Assembly (NCBI GenBank): GCA_012295275.1
Contig: CM022674.1
Coordinates: 6,979,436 to 7,006,435 of the forward strand
DNA from: Chrysomallon squamiferum
Taxonomy: Eukaryota; Mollusca; Gastropoda; Neomphalida; Peltospiridae
Reading direction: 5' to 3'
DNA length: 27,000 nt
The notes under the pieces were generated by a model, which was not told the DNA's origin, ran no database searches, and was given only the letters and a program-made list of their open reading frames with translations. Made by a program: the position numbers and the translations under genes. Shown one piece after another: positions 11,542 through 18,971 of this stretch. Position 1 is the first letter of the stretch. Every line of letters begins with the position of its first letter.

Positions 11542-14500
11542 GCAATTATATATTTGTATTTCATCCATGGGATAATATTTTTGTATCATGTATAATATAT
11601 AATGCATTATCTTTATATTTCATAAGTGCATTGTTATGGTAATACTATTAAAACCACCATTAATTACTTCCCATTTTATTATTATTATTTTTTTTTTACT
11701 ACAGTAACTGGATACTTACTTAATTATTTAATTTCAATCAGACTGGAGTATTGCAAACAACAGAGATGTTTTATTTTCAGTGCGACAGAAAGAATAATAC
11801 AGCAAAGTCGACAGATTGTTGATGTGAAGAAGGACGATGGTTTCTCAAGTCTTCATCTAGCAGCTCTCAACGGCCACAAAGACGTTGCCCAGACGCTTCT
11901 ACAAATCGTAAGTTTGTTTAACTATACTTTCTTACAAATAACAACAGTATTCAAGTTAGTTTTTAATTTTTTTAATTTATTCTTTATTATTTTATTTTAA
12001 AAATTTATTTATTTATTATTTTTTCTTTATTTTCTTTATTATTTTTGATTTTACTTTATTTTATTATTATTTTTAATTTATTTTTTTTTTCTTATTATTT
12101 TTTTGTTATTTTATTTCATTAAAATTTTTATTAATTTATTTTTTGAATTCTTTTTATTATTTTATTATTATTTTATTTTTGCATTTATTTTATTTTATTT
12201 ATTTATTTATTTATTTATTTATTATTTTTATCATTATTAATTGTTTTATTTTATTTTATTTTATTATTATTATTAATTTTATTTTTTATTTCATTTCATT
12301 TCATTGTTACTATTTTCTGGAACTGTTTGCAGGGTCATGCTGATATTGATCTTAGGAACAATCGTCAGCAAACGCCATTGTTGTTGGCGGTTTCACAGGG
12401 CCACACTGCACTGATTGAGTTGATGGTGAGTCAGGGTGGCAATGTGAACGTTGCTGACGAGGATGGTGATACCTGTCTACACCTGGCATTAATGAGACAA
12501 TCAGTTGCCACTGAGAAAGATTCATCTCCAATGCTTGATGCTGTAAGTCATTTTTAATAATAATAATAATACAATAACTTTAATAGGCACTAGTCATAGT
12601 GTTATTACTATAATTATTAAAAAAAATGTGTGTATGTATATATATATATATATATATATATAATAGTAATAATAATCATAATAATAGTAATGAAAATATA
12701 ATAATTAATAATTTGAATAGAGTATTACTAATCTTAACAGTAACTTAGAACTAATAAATACAATCATTTTATTGGTAGTTATAATAATAATAATAATAAT
12801 AATAATGAAAGTAATTATAGTACTCATAATTATAGTTATATAATTCCAAATGGATATATTTGTTAATAAGGAACTTATGCTATGTAATAGTTTATATAAT
12901 AAAAATGTTCTTCTATGATATAGTATTTTATACTAATTTAAGTGATCAGCAATTTTTGCATAATATTTATGGTGTGTGTTGTCCTGCAAATTGTTATTAT
13001 TTTTTTTATTACTGTTTTATTTCATTTTATTGATTTATTTTATTTTAATTTTATTTTATTATTTTTAATTTTTATTTATATACTTTTTTATTCTGTTTTA
13101 TTATTATTTTTAATTTTCTTTTTATTCTATTTATTATTATTATTTTTTTTAATTGTTTATTTTATTTTTATTTTACTATTATTCATTTACTTCTTCTTCT
13201 ATTACTCAAAGGTATTAAATACTTTAATTTAATTTAACTTGTTACGCCAGATTCGAAATCAGCTGGGAATGACGGAAGATGAACATCAGACTGGAGCAGC
13301 CATTGCATGTTACCTCGCTCAGCAAGGAGCAAACCTTTATCACAAAAACCTGTCTGGTAAAACACCCATTGACATCATCAGCGACCCCAAAGTGGAAGAG
13401 GCTGTACGGCAGTTTGCTGCTGCATAGTAAGTAACAACCACAACAACAACAACAACAATTATTTTTGACAAATAATATTTAATACTTTTATATTTCTTTT
13501 AAATAATATTTAACGTTTTTGTTATTCTATAATACAACAAATAATTGTTAATGTTTTTGCTTGCAGTTCATCGAGTAAAAAACCCGACGTTAATGTGCCT
13601 ATGGTTGTGGAGACGAATGAGTGCGAAGTCTGTTGTCGAGAAAAAGCCACAGTGAAGTTTCAGCCCTGTGGTCATGTGATCCTGTGTTATGGATGTTGTT
13701 TGAAAAACTGGCAGATGGTGAAGTGTCTAAAGTGCAAGAAACCTGTTGCATCGAAACATCGTTCAGGTTAGTCTTTTGTTCCTAGCGATTTTTATTCTAC
13801 ACAGTCCCAAACATATGTATGTCATTATCAGCATCACATGTATCATGTATATTTAGTACATATATTATTTTATATATTTTTTATCAGTATCACTATCATT
13901 ATCTTTATTATTATTATTATCATTATTTTTACTATGAGTGTTGTTATCATCACTGTTTTTATTATTATTATTATTATTTCTGGCAGTACTACTATTACTA
14001 CTATTGTAATTTTTATCATCACTATATTTATTTTTATTAATAATGTTGTTATTATTTATTATTACTGTTATTGTTATTATCATCACCATTACTATTACTA
14101 TTATCATCTTCTCTAACTAATATTACCATTATCATCTTTTCTAACTAATATTACCATTATCATCATCATTAGTATTACTATTATTAATATTAGTATTGCT
14201 GTTACATTATAGTTAATATTATTTTTGTAAGCATTATTATTATTAACATCATCATAATTATCATTATTGTTGTTTTTATTATTGTTATAATGGTATTATA
14301 ATTATTATCATCATCATCATCATTTTCATTATCATTATCATTATCATTATTTTTATTTTTATTATCATTGTTGAAATTATTGTTATTGTTATTTAACAGA
14401 TGGTGAACTGATCACCCAGTCCAGCCATTTAGACAGTGAAACTGAAGCTGAAGCTGCTTTTTTAAAGAAGAAAGTTATGGAACTCGAAAGTTCTCTCCTC

Positions 14501-14638
14501 TGTGCGGTTTGCATGGAGAGAAAGAAGGACACAGCATTTTTGTGTGGACATGCCGTCTGCACGATTTGTGCGGAATCTTTGAAATATTGTCCATTCGACA
14601 GACGACCAATTGTACGAAAAATCCAGCTATATCAATAG
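2520..14638 (+). CDS. MIB2: MIB2 (mind bomb 2) E3 ubiquitin ligase, complete spliced CDS, 17 coding exons
   Basis: Multidomain RING E3 ligase; by family knowledge it ubiquitinates Notch ligands (Delta/Jagged) in signal-sending cells. Exons: 2520-2742, 3700-3871, 5011-5117, 5645-5839, 6471-6607, 6769-6879, 7604-7708, 8065-8239, 9070-9203, 9545-9693, 10097-10253, 11006-11160, 11781-11907, 12333-12542, 13251-13426, 13567-13766, 14400-14638. They sum to 2772 nt (923 aa plus stop); every junction is GT-AG and every phase agrees. Domains: MIB/HERC2 about 3-70; ZZ 83-120 (C83, C86, C98, C101, C107, C110, H116, H120); MIB/HERC2 about 149-228; Mib repeats about 238-385; ankyrin repeats about 430-775; RING 797-834; RING 879-911. 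Two RINGs rather than three point to MIB2 and not MIB1, and NOC2L next door agrees. An in-frame TAA at 2514-2516 just before the ATG fixes the start. Odd: the last RING ends in Asp instead of Cys. Human MIB2 is somewhat longer. Confidence 0.95.
2743..3699. other. MIB2 intron 1, non-coding
   Basis: GT-AG intron of AT-rich sequence with TTG/TTA runs (2790-2870) and poly-T tracts. The hydrophobic frame around 3301-3537 is a translation of T-rich DNA and not a credible gene. Confidence 0.75.
3700..3871 (+). CDS. MIB2: MIB2 coding exon 2: ZZ zinc finger
   Basis: Phase 1 in, phase 2 out. It holds a full ZZ ligand set, C-x2-C-x11-C-x2-C-x5-C-x2-C-x5-H-x3-H, at residues 83-120, with the family segment GMRWKC. 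The acceptor is ttttttgcag. The donor gtatga at 3872 is immediately followed by, and included in, a 61-bp tandem repeat. Confidence 0.93.
3871..4150. repeat. 61-bp minisatellite at the intron 2 donor of MIB2
   Basis: Five near-identical units start at about 3871, 3932, 3993, 4054 and 4115. Each has the words GTATGATATTTAAAAGT, TCTGCATCTC and CTTCAAAACAGTAA. The first unit begins on the last exon base and contains the real donor GTATGA, so the donor-like word is repeated downstream. Confidence 0.93.
4151..4720. repeat. Degenerate continuation of the 61-bp minisatellite
   Basis: About eight diverged copies of 60-85 bp can be followed by the recurring words GGATATTTAAA, TCTGCAT and AATATCTTCAAAA. 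Divergence grows with distance from the exon, so the array looks older distally and freshly homogenised near the splice site. Confidence 0.75.
4721..5010. other. Rest of MIB2 intron 2
   Basis: AT-rich non-coding sequence ending in the acceptor tttgtttcag. Nothing else recognised. Confidence 0.7.
5011..5117 (+). CDS. MIB2: MIB2 coding exon 3: start of second MIB/HERC2 domain
   Basis: Encodes residues 132-167 plus one base. A basic linker leads into [14 protein letters not shown], the same signature as in exon 1. Acceptor tttgtttcag, donor gtaatt. The codon split by the donor joins in frame to exon 4. Confidence 0.92.
5118..5644. other. MIB2 intron 3, non-coding
   Basis: AT-rich with a poly-A run at 5283-5299. 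No repeat array or gene seen. Confidence 0.75.
5645..5839 (+). CDS. MIB2: MIB2 coding exon 4: rest of second MIB/HERC2 domain
   Basis: Continues with [16 protein letters not shown] and [13 protein letters not shown], highly conserved MIB/HERC2 segments, ending at residue 232 plus one base. The acceptor is the weaker ctatttgag at 5644. The donor gtactt at 5840 opens directly into a 39-bp tandem repeat. Confidence 0.93.
5840..6066. repeat. 39-bp minisatellite at the intron 4 donor of MIB2
   Basis: Units begin at about 5847, 5886, 5925, 5964, 6003 and 6045, each with GTTTGATGCTATCTCAAC then AATTGTTGTTT. The spacing is 39 bp, with 42 bp for the last. The array starts a few bases after the exon 4 donor. 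Because 39 is a multiple of three, the MIB2 frame stays open from exon 4 through most of the array up to a stop near 6016. Confidence 0.94.
6067..6470. other. Rest of MIB2 intron 4
   Basis: T-rich filler with recurrent ATAAAC and TTAACAATT words, ending in the acceptor tttaatatag. No gene. Confidence 0.7.
6471..6607 (+). CDS. MIB2: MIB2 coding exon 5: Mib repeat, first half
   Basis: Encodes [17 protein letters not shown] and [13 protein letters not shown], the hallmark of the first Mib-specific repeat used in binding Notch ligands. Acceptor tttaatatag, donor gtaagt, phase 1 to 0. Confidence 0.94.
6769..6879 (+). CDS. MIB2: MIB2 coding exon 6: Mib repeat, second half
   Basis: Encodes [19 protein letters not shown] and [11 protein letters not shown], nearly identical to the vertebrate family pattern. 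37 whole codons in phase 0. It is separated from exon 5 by a short intron of 161 bp. Confidence 0.94.
6880..7224. other. MIB2 intron 6, proximal part
   Basis: AT-rich sequence after the donor gtagat. No gene or clear array seen. Confidence 0.7.
7225..7560. repeat. Degenerate 85-95-bp tandem repeat before the MIB2 exon 7 acceptor
   Basis: Copies share CTGATTTAGAATTGATT or close variants at about 7227, 7359, 7454 and 7539. Each is followed by CTTTGTTT and TTTATCTATTT-like T-rich stretches. The last copy forms the pyrimidine-rich lead-in to the acceptor at 7603. Confidence 0.7.
7604..7708 (+). CDS. MIB2: MIB2 coding exon 7: second Mib repeat, first half
   Basis: 35 codons in phase 0: [20 protein letters not shown] then DHGEWTESM, matching the GD-V ... 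HGEW pattern of the second Mib repeat. The donor could be at 7707 (gtgtat) or 7709 (gtatgt). Only the latter keeps phase 0 with exon 8. Confidence 0.9.
7796..7853. repeat. (GA)n microsatellite in MIB2 intron 7
   Basis: About 28 GA units on the transcribed-sense strand, with further purine-rich sequence to about 7910. Protein-like frames across it (Arg-Glu and Ser-Leu dipeptides) are artefacts. It is complementary to the CT array at 11465-11537 in the same transcript. Confidence 0.95.
8065..8239 (+). CDS. MIB2: MIB2 coding exon 8: second Mib repeat, second half, and linker
   Basis: [17 protein letters not shown] and [12 protein letters not shown] complete the second Mib repeat. A polar linker of about 25 residues follows, ending in a phase-1 donor (gtgagt). 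Confidence 0.92.
8240..8720. other. MIB2 intron 8, proximal part
   Basis: AT-rich sequence with no gene. It leads into the pentanucleotide block that fills the rest of the intron. Confidence 0.7.
8722..9050. repeat. Pentanucleotide cascade: TTGTA, ACTAG, TTAGG and derivatives
   Basis: Three neighbouring five-base arrays: TTGTA units (about 8724-8756), ACTAG units (about 8757-8796) and perfect TTAGG units (about 8801-8845). These are followed to about 9049 by TTTAGG, TTAGGG, TTATG and TTACG variants. The TTAGG and TTAGGG words match arthropod and general metazoan telomere units, but the block sits inside a gene 20 bp from an exon, so it is an interstitial microsatellite. Confidence 0.93.
9070..9203 (+). 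CDS. MIB2: MIB2 coding exon 9: helical linker and first ankyrin repeat
   Basis: Residues 409-453. A Leu/Gln-rich helix precedes an ankyrin-like [18 protein letters not shown]. The acceptor (tttttgaag) lies only about 20 bp after a long TTAGG-type repeat block. Confidence 0.88.
9204..9544. repeat. MIB2 intron 9 with duplicated AT/GTAT-rich segment
   Basis: Two copies of a segment with TATTGCTT or CATTGCTT followed by ATATACATACAC lie at about 9256-9280 and 9309-9335, spaced about 53 bp. The rest is AT-rich filler up to the acceptor gttaattacag. Confidence 0.6.
9545..9693 (+). CDS. MIB2: MIB2 coding exon 10: ankyrin repeats
   Basis: [20 protein letters not shown] and the start of [12 protein letters not shown] are canonical ankyrin helices. 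Phase 0 in, 2 out. Acceptor gttaattacag, donor gtaatt. Confidence 0.93.
9694..10096. other. MIB2 intron 10, non-coding
   Basis: Poly-T and TTTA-rich sequence ending in a TTTA run that forms the acceptor tract. No gene. Confidence 0.75.
10097..10253 (+). CDS. MIB2: MIB2 coding exon 11: ankyrin repeats
   Basis: [20 protein letters not shown] and [19 protein letters not shown] are successive ankyrin repeats. Phase 2 in, 0 out. The acceptor is tttattaag with a TTTA-rich tract. The donor gtagat is followed by TTA repeats. Confidence 0.92.
10254..10520. repeat. TTA-type microsatellite region in MIB2 intron 11
   Basis: Imperfect TTA/ATT triplets run almost continuously from just after the exon 11 donor. 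No coding content. Confidence 0.85.
10790..11003. repeat. Three diverged copies leading to the MIB2 exon 12 acceptor
   Basis: Segments beginning ACTTGTA or ACTTGCA, followed by AATG- or GATGTATGT-like words and T-rich tails, start at about 10793, 10889 and 10951. The second and third share TTTATTGTG. The last tail is the real pyrimidine tract and acceptor (cag ending 11005), so the acceptor region looks like a product of local duplication. Confidence 0.6.
11006..11160 (+). CDS. MIB2: MIB2 coding exon 12: ankyrin repeats
   Basis: [20 protein letters not shown] and [14 protein letters not shown] show the TALH/VLHHAA ankyrin signatures. Phase 0 in, 2 out. Acceptor tttaaccag, donor gtaagt. Confidence 0.92.
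11161..11310. repeat. Tandem copies at the MIB2 intron 12 donor
   Basis: Two full copies and a partial copy of a unit with TTTTTCTGTT, GTTCATTTTATTTTGAA and TTTCTTCTGCAAAG start about 12 bp past the donor at 11161. CTGCAAAG-type words recur at about 11212, 11228 and 11281. Confidence 0.75.
11465..11537. repeat. (TC)n microsatellite in MIB2 intron 12
   Basis: About 36 TC units on the sense strand, complementary to the GA array of intron 7. Frames reading Ser-Leu or Arg-Glu through it are not genes. Confidence 0.95.
11781..11907 (+). CDS. MIB2: MIB2 coding exon 13: ankyrin repeat
   Basis: [20 protein letters not shown] followed by HKDVAQTLL; the VD-KK-DGF-LHLAALN run is diagnostic of the MIB family. 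Acceptor ttattttcag, donor gtaagt. Confidence 0.94.
11908..12332. other. MIB2 intron 13, TTTA/TTATT-rich
   Basis: Almost pure T/A low-complexity sequence (TTTA, TTATT and TTTTA units). No gene. It ends in ctgtttgcag. Confidence 0.8.
12333..12542 (+). CDS. MIB2: MIB2 coding exon 14: ankyrin repeats
   Basis: 70 codons in phase 0. Two ankyrin units ([20 protein letters not shown] and [12 protein letters not shown]) run into a polar insert. Acceptor ctgtttgcag, donor gtaagt. Confidence 0.93.
12543..13250. repeat. MIB2 intron 14 with AAT, AT and TTTA microsatellites
   Basis: Contains an AAT run after the donor (12556-12571), an AT run (12638-12662), an ATA run (12781-12806) and TTTTA-rich sequence (13000-13190). 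No gene. Confidence 0.85.
13251..13426 (+). CDS. MIB2: MIB2 coding exon 15: last ankyrin repeats
   Basis: [19 protein letters not shown] and [11 protein letters not shown] close the ankyrin array. The exon ends inside a codon (TA, then gtaagt), so failure to splice would give an immediate TAG. Phase 0 in, 2 out. Confidence 0.9.
13567..13766 (+). CDS. MIB2: MIB2 coding exon 16: first RING finger
   Basis: Residues 778-844. Complete RING ligand set: C797, C800, C812, H814, C818, C821, C831, C834, with the CGH core. A basic tail (KKPVASKHR) follows. Acceptor cttgcag, donor gttagt. Confidence 0.93.
13767..14399. repeat. MIB2 intron 16 with ATT/ATC microsatellites
   Basis: From about 13880 to 14395 the intron is imperfect ATT, ATC and ACT triplets. 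This includes a duplicated block with TCTAACTAATATTACCAT at about 14113 and 14140. Asn/Ile/Tyr-rich frames on both strands come from this array. Confidence 0.85.
14400..14638 (+). CDS. MIB2: MIB2 coding exon 17: C-terminal RING finger and stop
   Basis: A Glu/Ala-rich helix (about 856-876) leads into RING ligands C879, C882, C893, H895, C898, C901, C908 and D911. The last position is Asp in CPFDRRPI where the family normally has Cys. The chain ends VRKIQLYQ, a hydrophobic tail with a penultimate aromatic, as in dimeric RING E3s. The stop TAG is at 14636-14638. Confidence 0.92.
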
Positions 14639-14698
14639 AAAGAAAGAAAAAGAAAAACCCCCTAACATTTAAAATCTTAATTATTTTTACTATCATTA

Positions 14699-14704
14699 AA
14701 TAAA
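14699..14704 (+). terminator. Proximal AATAAA polyadenylation signal of MIB2
   Basis: The first AATAAA lies 61 bases after the MIB2 stop. Another follows at 14794-14799. Use of either would give a very short 3' UTR. There is no transcript evidence to choose between these and the distal signals. Confidence 0.45.
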
Positions 14705-15201
14705 ACTTTAAAAAACAATGCACATTAAGAATGGTTGTGTCATTATTTTAATCAGATAATATAAATCAGTAACTTTTTTTTTTTTAAATTTACAATAAAC
14801 TGCTGAGGTAATTTTGTAAATATATATATTTTTTTAACTAATTTTGTTAAGCTTTGATTGGTTTTTAGAATGATACTGCAACAAAATATTTTAAAATACG
14901 AGTGAGTAGTTAATTTATTGTTTTACAAAATCTGAAAACGTCATTGGTCTTCTTAGTACAATTTGTTTTTGATCATAAAAAACATTGAAGACTACAACCG
15001 TGTTATAATAAACTAAAAAACTCAGAGGAAAATATGACAGAATTTTATGAAATATTCTTAATATTAAACTGACTGGAAAACTTTGTTAATATTTTAAATG
15101 TAGAATTTCTGTTACCTAACCCACTAAAATCATGATAGAAATAACTAGCTGATTTCAGTGTTGTGAATATATATAAAAGGCTTGGAATTTCTTTGAACTA
15201 T

Positions 15202-15232
<31 letters not shown>

Positions 15233-17489
15233 CAGTTTAAAAAAAAGAAAAGCCAAACTGAAAATCAAATTTACAAATGCATTACCTCAGTCTGTGAATT
15301 TTCAGTTGACACTGTATTATTTGTTCACTATTTTACTAAACAACATGTTATATAATAATTTAAAATAATAATAAAACACAATTACCTGTTCAGATAACCA
15401 AACCTTTGGGATTTCTCTTGGTGCTCTCTATTCATTATTGTTAAGAATTTCAGTTCAAAAACAAATTATATCCAAAAATGTCTTCTTTCATAAAACAATT
15501 TTCCAGGAACGATACAAAATTTCCAAGTTGGATATTGAGTGGGATACACCTATTACTGAAAAGATAATGGGAAATTCAGCAAGCTAGGAATATTTTCTGA
15601 TTTGGATATTATTTCCTTATTCCTGAAAAATGATCAGATGATGCCAGGCTTGGAATTTTTCATGAATTGAAATAAAGGATGCAGGGTCCAGTTTATGTTA
15701 TTTTTCCTTAATTTAAAGTTTTAAGTTTATTAACAAGCTGCATACACTATTATAGATTTTATTTGATGTATTTGTTATTGTTTAAAACCTGTTTTGTCAT
15801 AAATCATTTGATATATGGAATTATTCATATTTTTTTTGGTATTTTCAGCTAATCAGTTTTTTCTTTGTTCTGTGATGTTATTTATTATTCACTGGTTCCC
15901 CAAGAAAACTGAGCAATAAACTATTTTCTGTTAACGAGCAGATTTTTAATATACTGCTAATATAAGTGATGTATTTTTTAATATAAATGTAAATAGATTT
16001 TATATTTGTAATAGAAAAATACTGCATATTAACTTAATTAAAAATAATTTTAAAATTATTATTATTATTATTTTATAACATTACAGTCATATTTTTATTG
16101 TTGCTATTTTTATTATAATTGGTAATGTAACTGGTACTTTTCATTTTTATTTGCTGCTATTGTCATTATTGTTGTTGTTTTTTTTGCTGCTATTTTAATA
16201 ATAATTAATAACTACTATTGACTAGTCTACTTTTTTACACCATTTCTTTCTTTTTTTCTGTAACTAAGAAAAATACATTTTTTTTTTCTTACTACTTTAA
16301 AAATATAGGGCTTTCAAGGGATGAATGCTGTGTAGTTGATTAATATTTAAATTTTGTTTATGATTCTGGTAATAAAAAATTTTATTACATTTTTTAAAAT
16401 TATATTTATTGGAAGAACATTGTTCTACATTTAATAACCTTTAAGAGCACCAAAATATTGTTAATTAAAATTTTTAGGATTTACTTTTTAACACTTTATT
16501 TATTAATTTATATGAATTTATTAAAAAAAAAAAAAATTCTGTTTATTTATTTGATCTTTTTATTTTATTTTTTTTTCACTCTGTATTATTTATTTCATTT
16601 ATTTATTTATTATTTTTTGTTTTATTTTATTTATTTATTTGTTTATTTATTTACTTACTTATTTATTTTATTTTATTTTATTTATTTATGTATTTATTTA
16701 TTTATTTATATTTTTATTTTTATTTATTTTACTTTTTATAACATGATAGCCAAACAATATTCATCTAGCAATACTTTAAAGATTTTTGTTTTCATTTAAT
16801 TAATTTACTTAAGAGCTGAGGTTATAGTAATCCAGGATAATAAATTCATATTTTGTACAACATCAGCATTTTCATAACAGATACTTAGGTTGAGCAGTCT
16901 CTTTTAGTGGTGTTGTGGGGTTTTTTTGTTCTTTTTTCTGTTTAAAATTTATTTTTATTTTATTATTTTATGAATATTTCTTTTAGTGGTTTTGTTTTGT
17001 TCTTTTTGTTTGGTTTTATTAATTAATTTATTTATTTATTTATTTATTTTTATTTTATTAATATTTATTTTAGTGATTATGTTTTGTTGTTATTGTTTGG
17101 TTTTATTTATTTATAATTTTTTATTATTATTATTATTTCTTTTTTTTTTGTAATAATGGTAATGCAGCTTTAAAAAAATGTGTTCTCCATTCTTCTAAGT
17201 CATAACTGTAAATATTATTTAAAGCTATGATTCCATTGTTTTTGTGACTGAAGCTATTGTGTAGTGATTTTGCTGTCCTGTCTCAGATAATCTTTACTGG
17301 CATTGACTAGAAAACTGCCAAGATTTCCAAACACAAACACTTTGATGTTGGAGGGGGCATTATAAACACAGATATAAACAGAAAGCTTGAAAAGGAGACA
17401 GGTGAAACAGTTTATTTTAAAAAGTAACCACATTTTATGGACCATGTCACCCTTCATTCAAGTTTTAAATTTATTATTATTAGTAAGCA

Positions 17490-17495
17490 TGTATA

Positions 17496-17537
<42 letters not shown>

Positions 17538-17618
17538 GCCTGCCTGAATATTGTGTGTATGTATGTATGTATGTATGCATGTATGTAAGTGTGTGCATAT
17601 TGTGTGTGTGTGTGTGTG

Positions 17619-17657
<39 letters not shown>

Positions 17658-17662
17658 GTATA
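17490..17662. repeat. Compound microsatellite (AT)n, (GTAT)n, (GT)n, (AT)n
   Basis: AT runs at about 17507-17531 and 17628-17656 enclose GTAT units (17555-17590) and a GT run (about 17600-17618). Simple-sequence DNA. Confidence 0.92.
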
Positions 17663-18517
17663 TCAGTTTATTCAGACTATTTAATGATTGGAAACTATTT
17701 TTATATTAATTTATCATGAATTTATTATTAATTACACTCGACCCTCTATTTAAGTTTCAAAAACAAAGTGAGAAGTCAGGTTGGTTATACAAGTCACATA
17801 ATGTGATTGCGCCTTTAGAATGTTTTAGCTTGCTGATCATTTGAATATGCATTTTTATTTAGACGATGTTTAACTGCATTTTGTTGGACACCATTTTGTT
17901 TCATTATAGAAACCAGAATTCCAGTCCATTTTATAAAATATTGAAATAATAATAAAAAATAAATAAAATGAGAAAAATGTAACATGTGATGCAGATCAAA
18001 TGATTTGAAAGAGGTTGTGAAGAAGAAGTTTAATACATTTTTCTTTCTCTTCATTTTTATGAAATGACTAACAATAAATATACATTCTTACATTCAGACA
18101 ATCAGCAGACACATTCTCAAACATACACAACACATACTTACTAAAAAAAGAAATGACAAATTCAAAAAAAAAAAAAAAAATAAAAAAAAAAAAATTAAAT
18201 CATTATAATAAATAAAAATAAAAATAAAAATTAATAAATCTGTAAAATTCCTAAGAAAGAAAACTTGCTGAATGTAGCAAGAATTTTATTTAATGCTCTT
18301 TAAAAGTTGCTCATACTTATGCAAATGTGATAGATGGCATTAATTCACCCCTGACAGTAAATACTGCAGTCATATTTAAACAAAACCAGTTTACCGATGT
18401 ATATATACAGTTTATTTTCTGATATATGCATGAACATGATATTTGGTTTGTATAGATGTTTTATTATTTATGTAATTAGCGCTTTATGATGTAAATTTTG
18501 TGTATAAAAAAAAGTAA

Positions 18518-18523
18518 AATAAA
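18518..18523 (+). terminator. Distal AATAAA signal with GT-rich downstream element
   Basis: AATAAA is followed within 20-30 bases by the G/T-rich GGTGTTTGGGTTTT, the arrangement expected of a strong cleavage site. It lies about 430 bp before the NOC2L start and is the last good candidate for the end of the MIB2 transcript. A further AATAAA is at 15915-15920. Confidence 0.4.
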
Positions 18524-18558
18524 CTGGAATGGATGATTTTCAGGTGTTTGGGTTTTCT

Positions 18559-18559
18559 C

Positions 18560-18608
<49 letters not shown>

Positions 18609-18609
18609 G
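18559..18609. repeat. (TTA)n microsatellite after the distal polyadenylation signal
   Basis: About 16 uninterrupted TTA units. Confidence 0.95.
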
Positions 18610-18769
18610 TTTGTTAAATTGTTAAATTATTTTGGGAAAAAGTCATAAATCAAATAAATATTCGTGTTTATTATTTTATTATTATTCAAATAAAAGAAAA
18701 CATTTATTATACACTGAAATCGTCAAATGATCCTGGGAAACCAAAGTTTAGAAAACCATGAATATAAAT

Positions 18770-18954
18770 AGTAACTCGGAAATTACCGAACTAAAGCGTA
18801 TATTTCGGTATATTTCGTTTCATTACGTACTTTTCATTATTAGTGTGTCGAAGATTTCCGAATGAATCTTCGCCTTGAAAACGTAAATTAACGAATGTAT
18901 GTACTAAATTTAGATTATCTGACATCACTTCCCTTTTTATCCAGAAGGAAAAGC
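18770..18954 (+). promoter_or_regulatory. Probable NOC2L promoter with pyrimidine-tract initiator
   Basis: CpG dinucleotides cluster here and are scarce on either side. CGGAAATTACCG lies at 18777-18788. TGACATCACTTCC (about 18921-18933) combines a CRE-like site with a reverse ETS core. The tract CTTCCCTTTTT (about 18928-18938) resembles the polypyrimidine TCT initiator / TOP start of translation-related genes and lies only about 20-25 bases before the ATG. Promoter function is inferred. Confidence 0.45.
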
Positions 18955-18971
18955 ATGGCGAAAACTAAAAG
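18955..18971 (+). CDS. NOC2L: NOC2L coding exon 1 (start codon)
   Basis: ATGGCGAAAACTAAAAG: five codons plus two bases, Lys-rich like other Noc2 N-termini. G at +4 suits a start. It splices (donor gtattg) in phase 2 to an exon beginning [11 protein letters not shown]. Confidence 0.8.

Larger units (their letters stand above)
14639..18517. other. MIB2 3' UTR and/or spacer, no coding gene seen
   Basis: AT-rich sequence with a poly-A run (15209-15232), TTTA low complexity (16560-16735 and 17020-17060) and a compound AT/GTAT/GT repeat (about 17490-17660). The hydrophobic frame at 16458-16799 is translated TTTA repeat. No convincing protein, RNA gene or transposon was recognised. How much of it is transcribed is unknown. 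Confidence 0.6.

Noticed and set aside
11340-11642. Ser-Leu-rich ORFs through the CT array
   Set aside because: Same artefact, inside MIB2 intron 12.
13819-14116. Tyr/Ile/His- and Asn-rich ORFs on both strands
   Set aside because: Translation of ATT/ATC triplet repeats in MIB2 intron 16.
2520-14638. Identity as MIB1 or HERC2
   Set aside because: Only two RING fingers are present (MIB1 has three) and there is no HECT or RCC1 domain as in HERC2; the NOC2L neighbour also favours MIB2.
14475-14723. Reverse-strand ORF over the last MIB2 exon
   Set aside because: Shadow of the conserved RING exon; no recognisable domain or splice context.
16458-16799. Long Phe/Leu/Ile/Tyr ORF
   Set aside because: TTTA low-complexity DNA keeps a frame open by chance; no family features.
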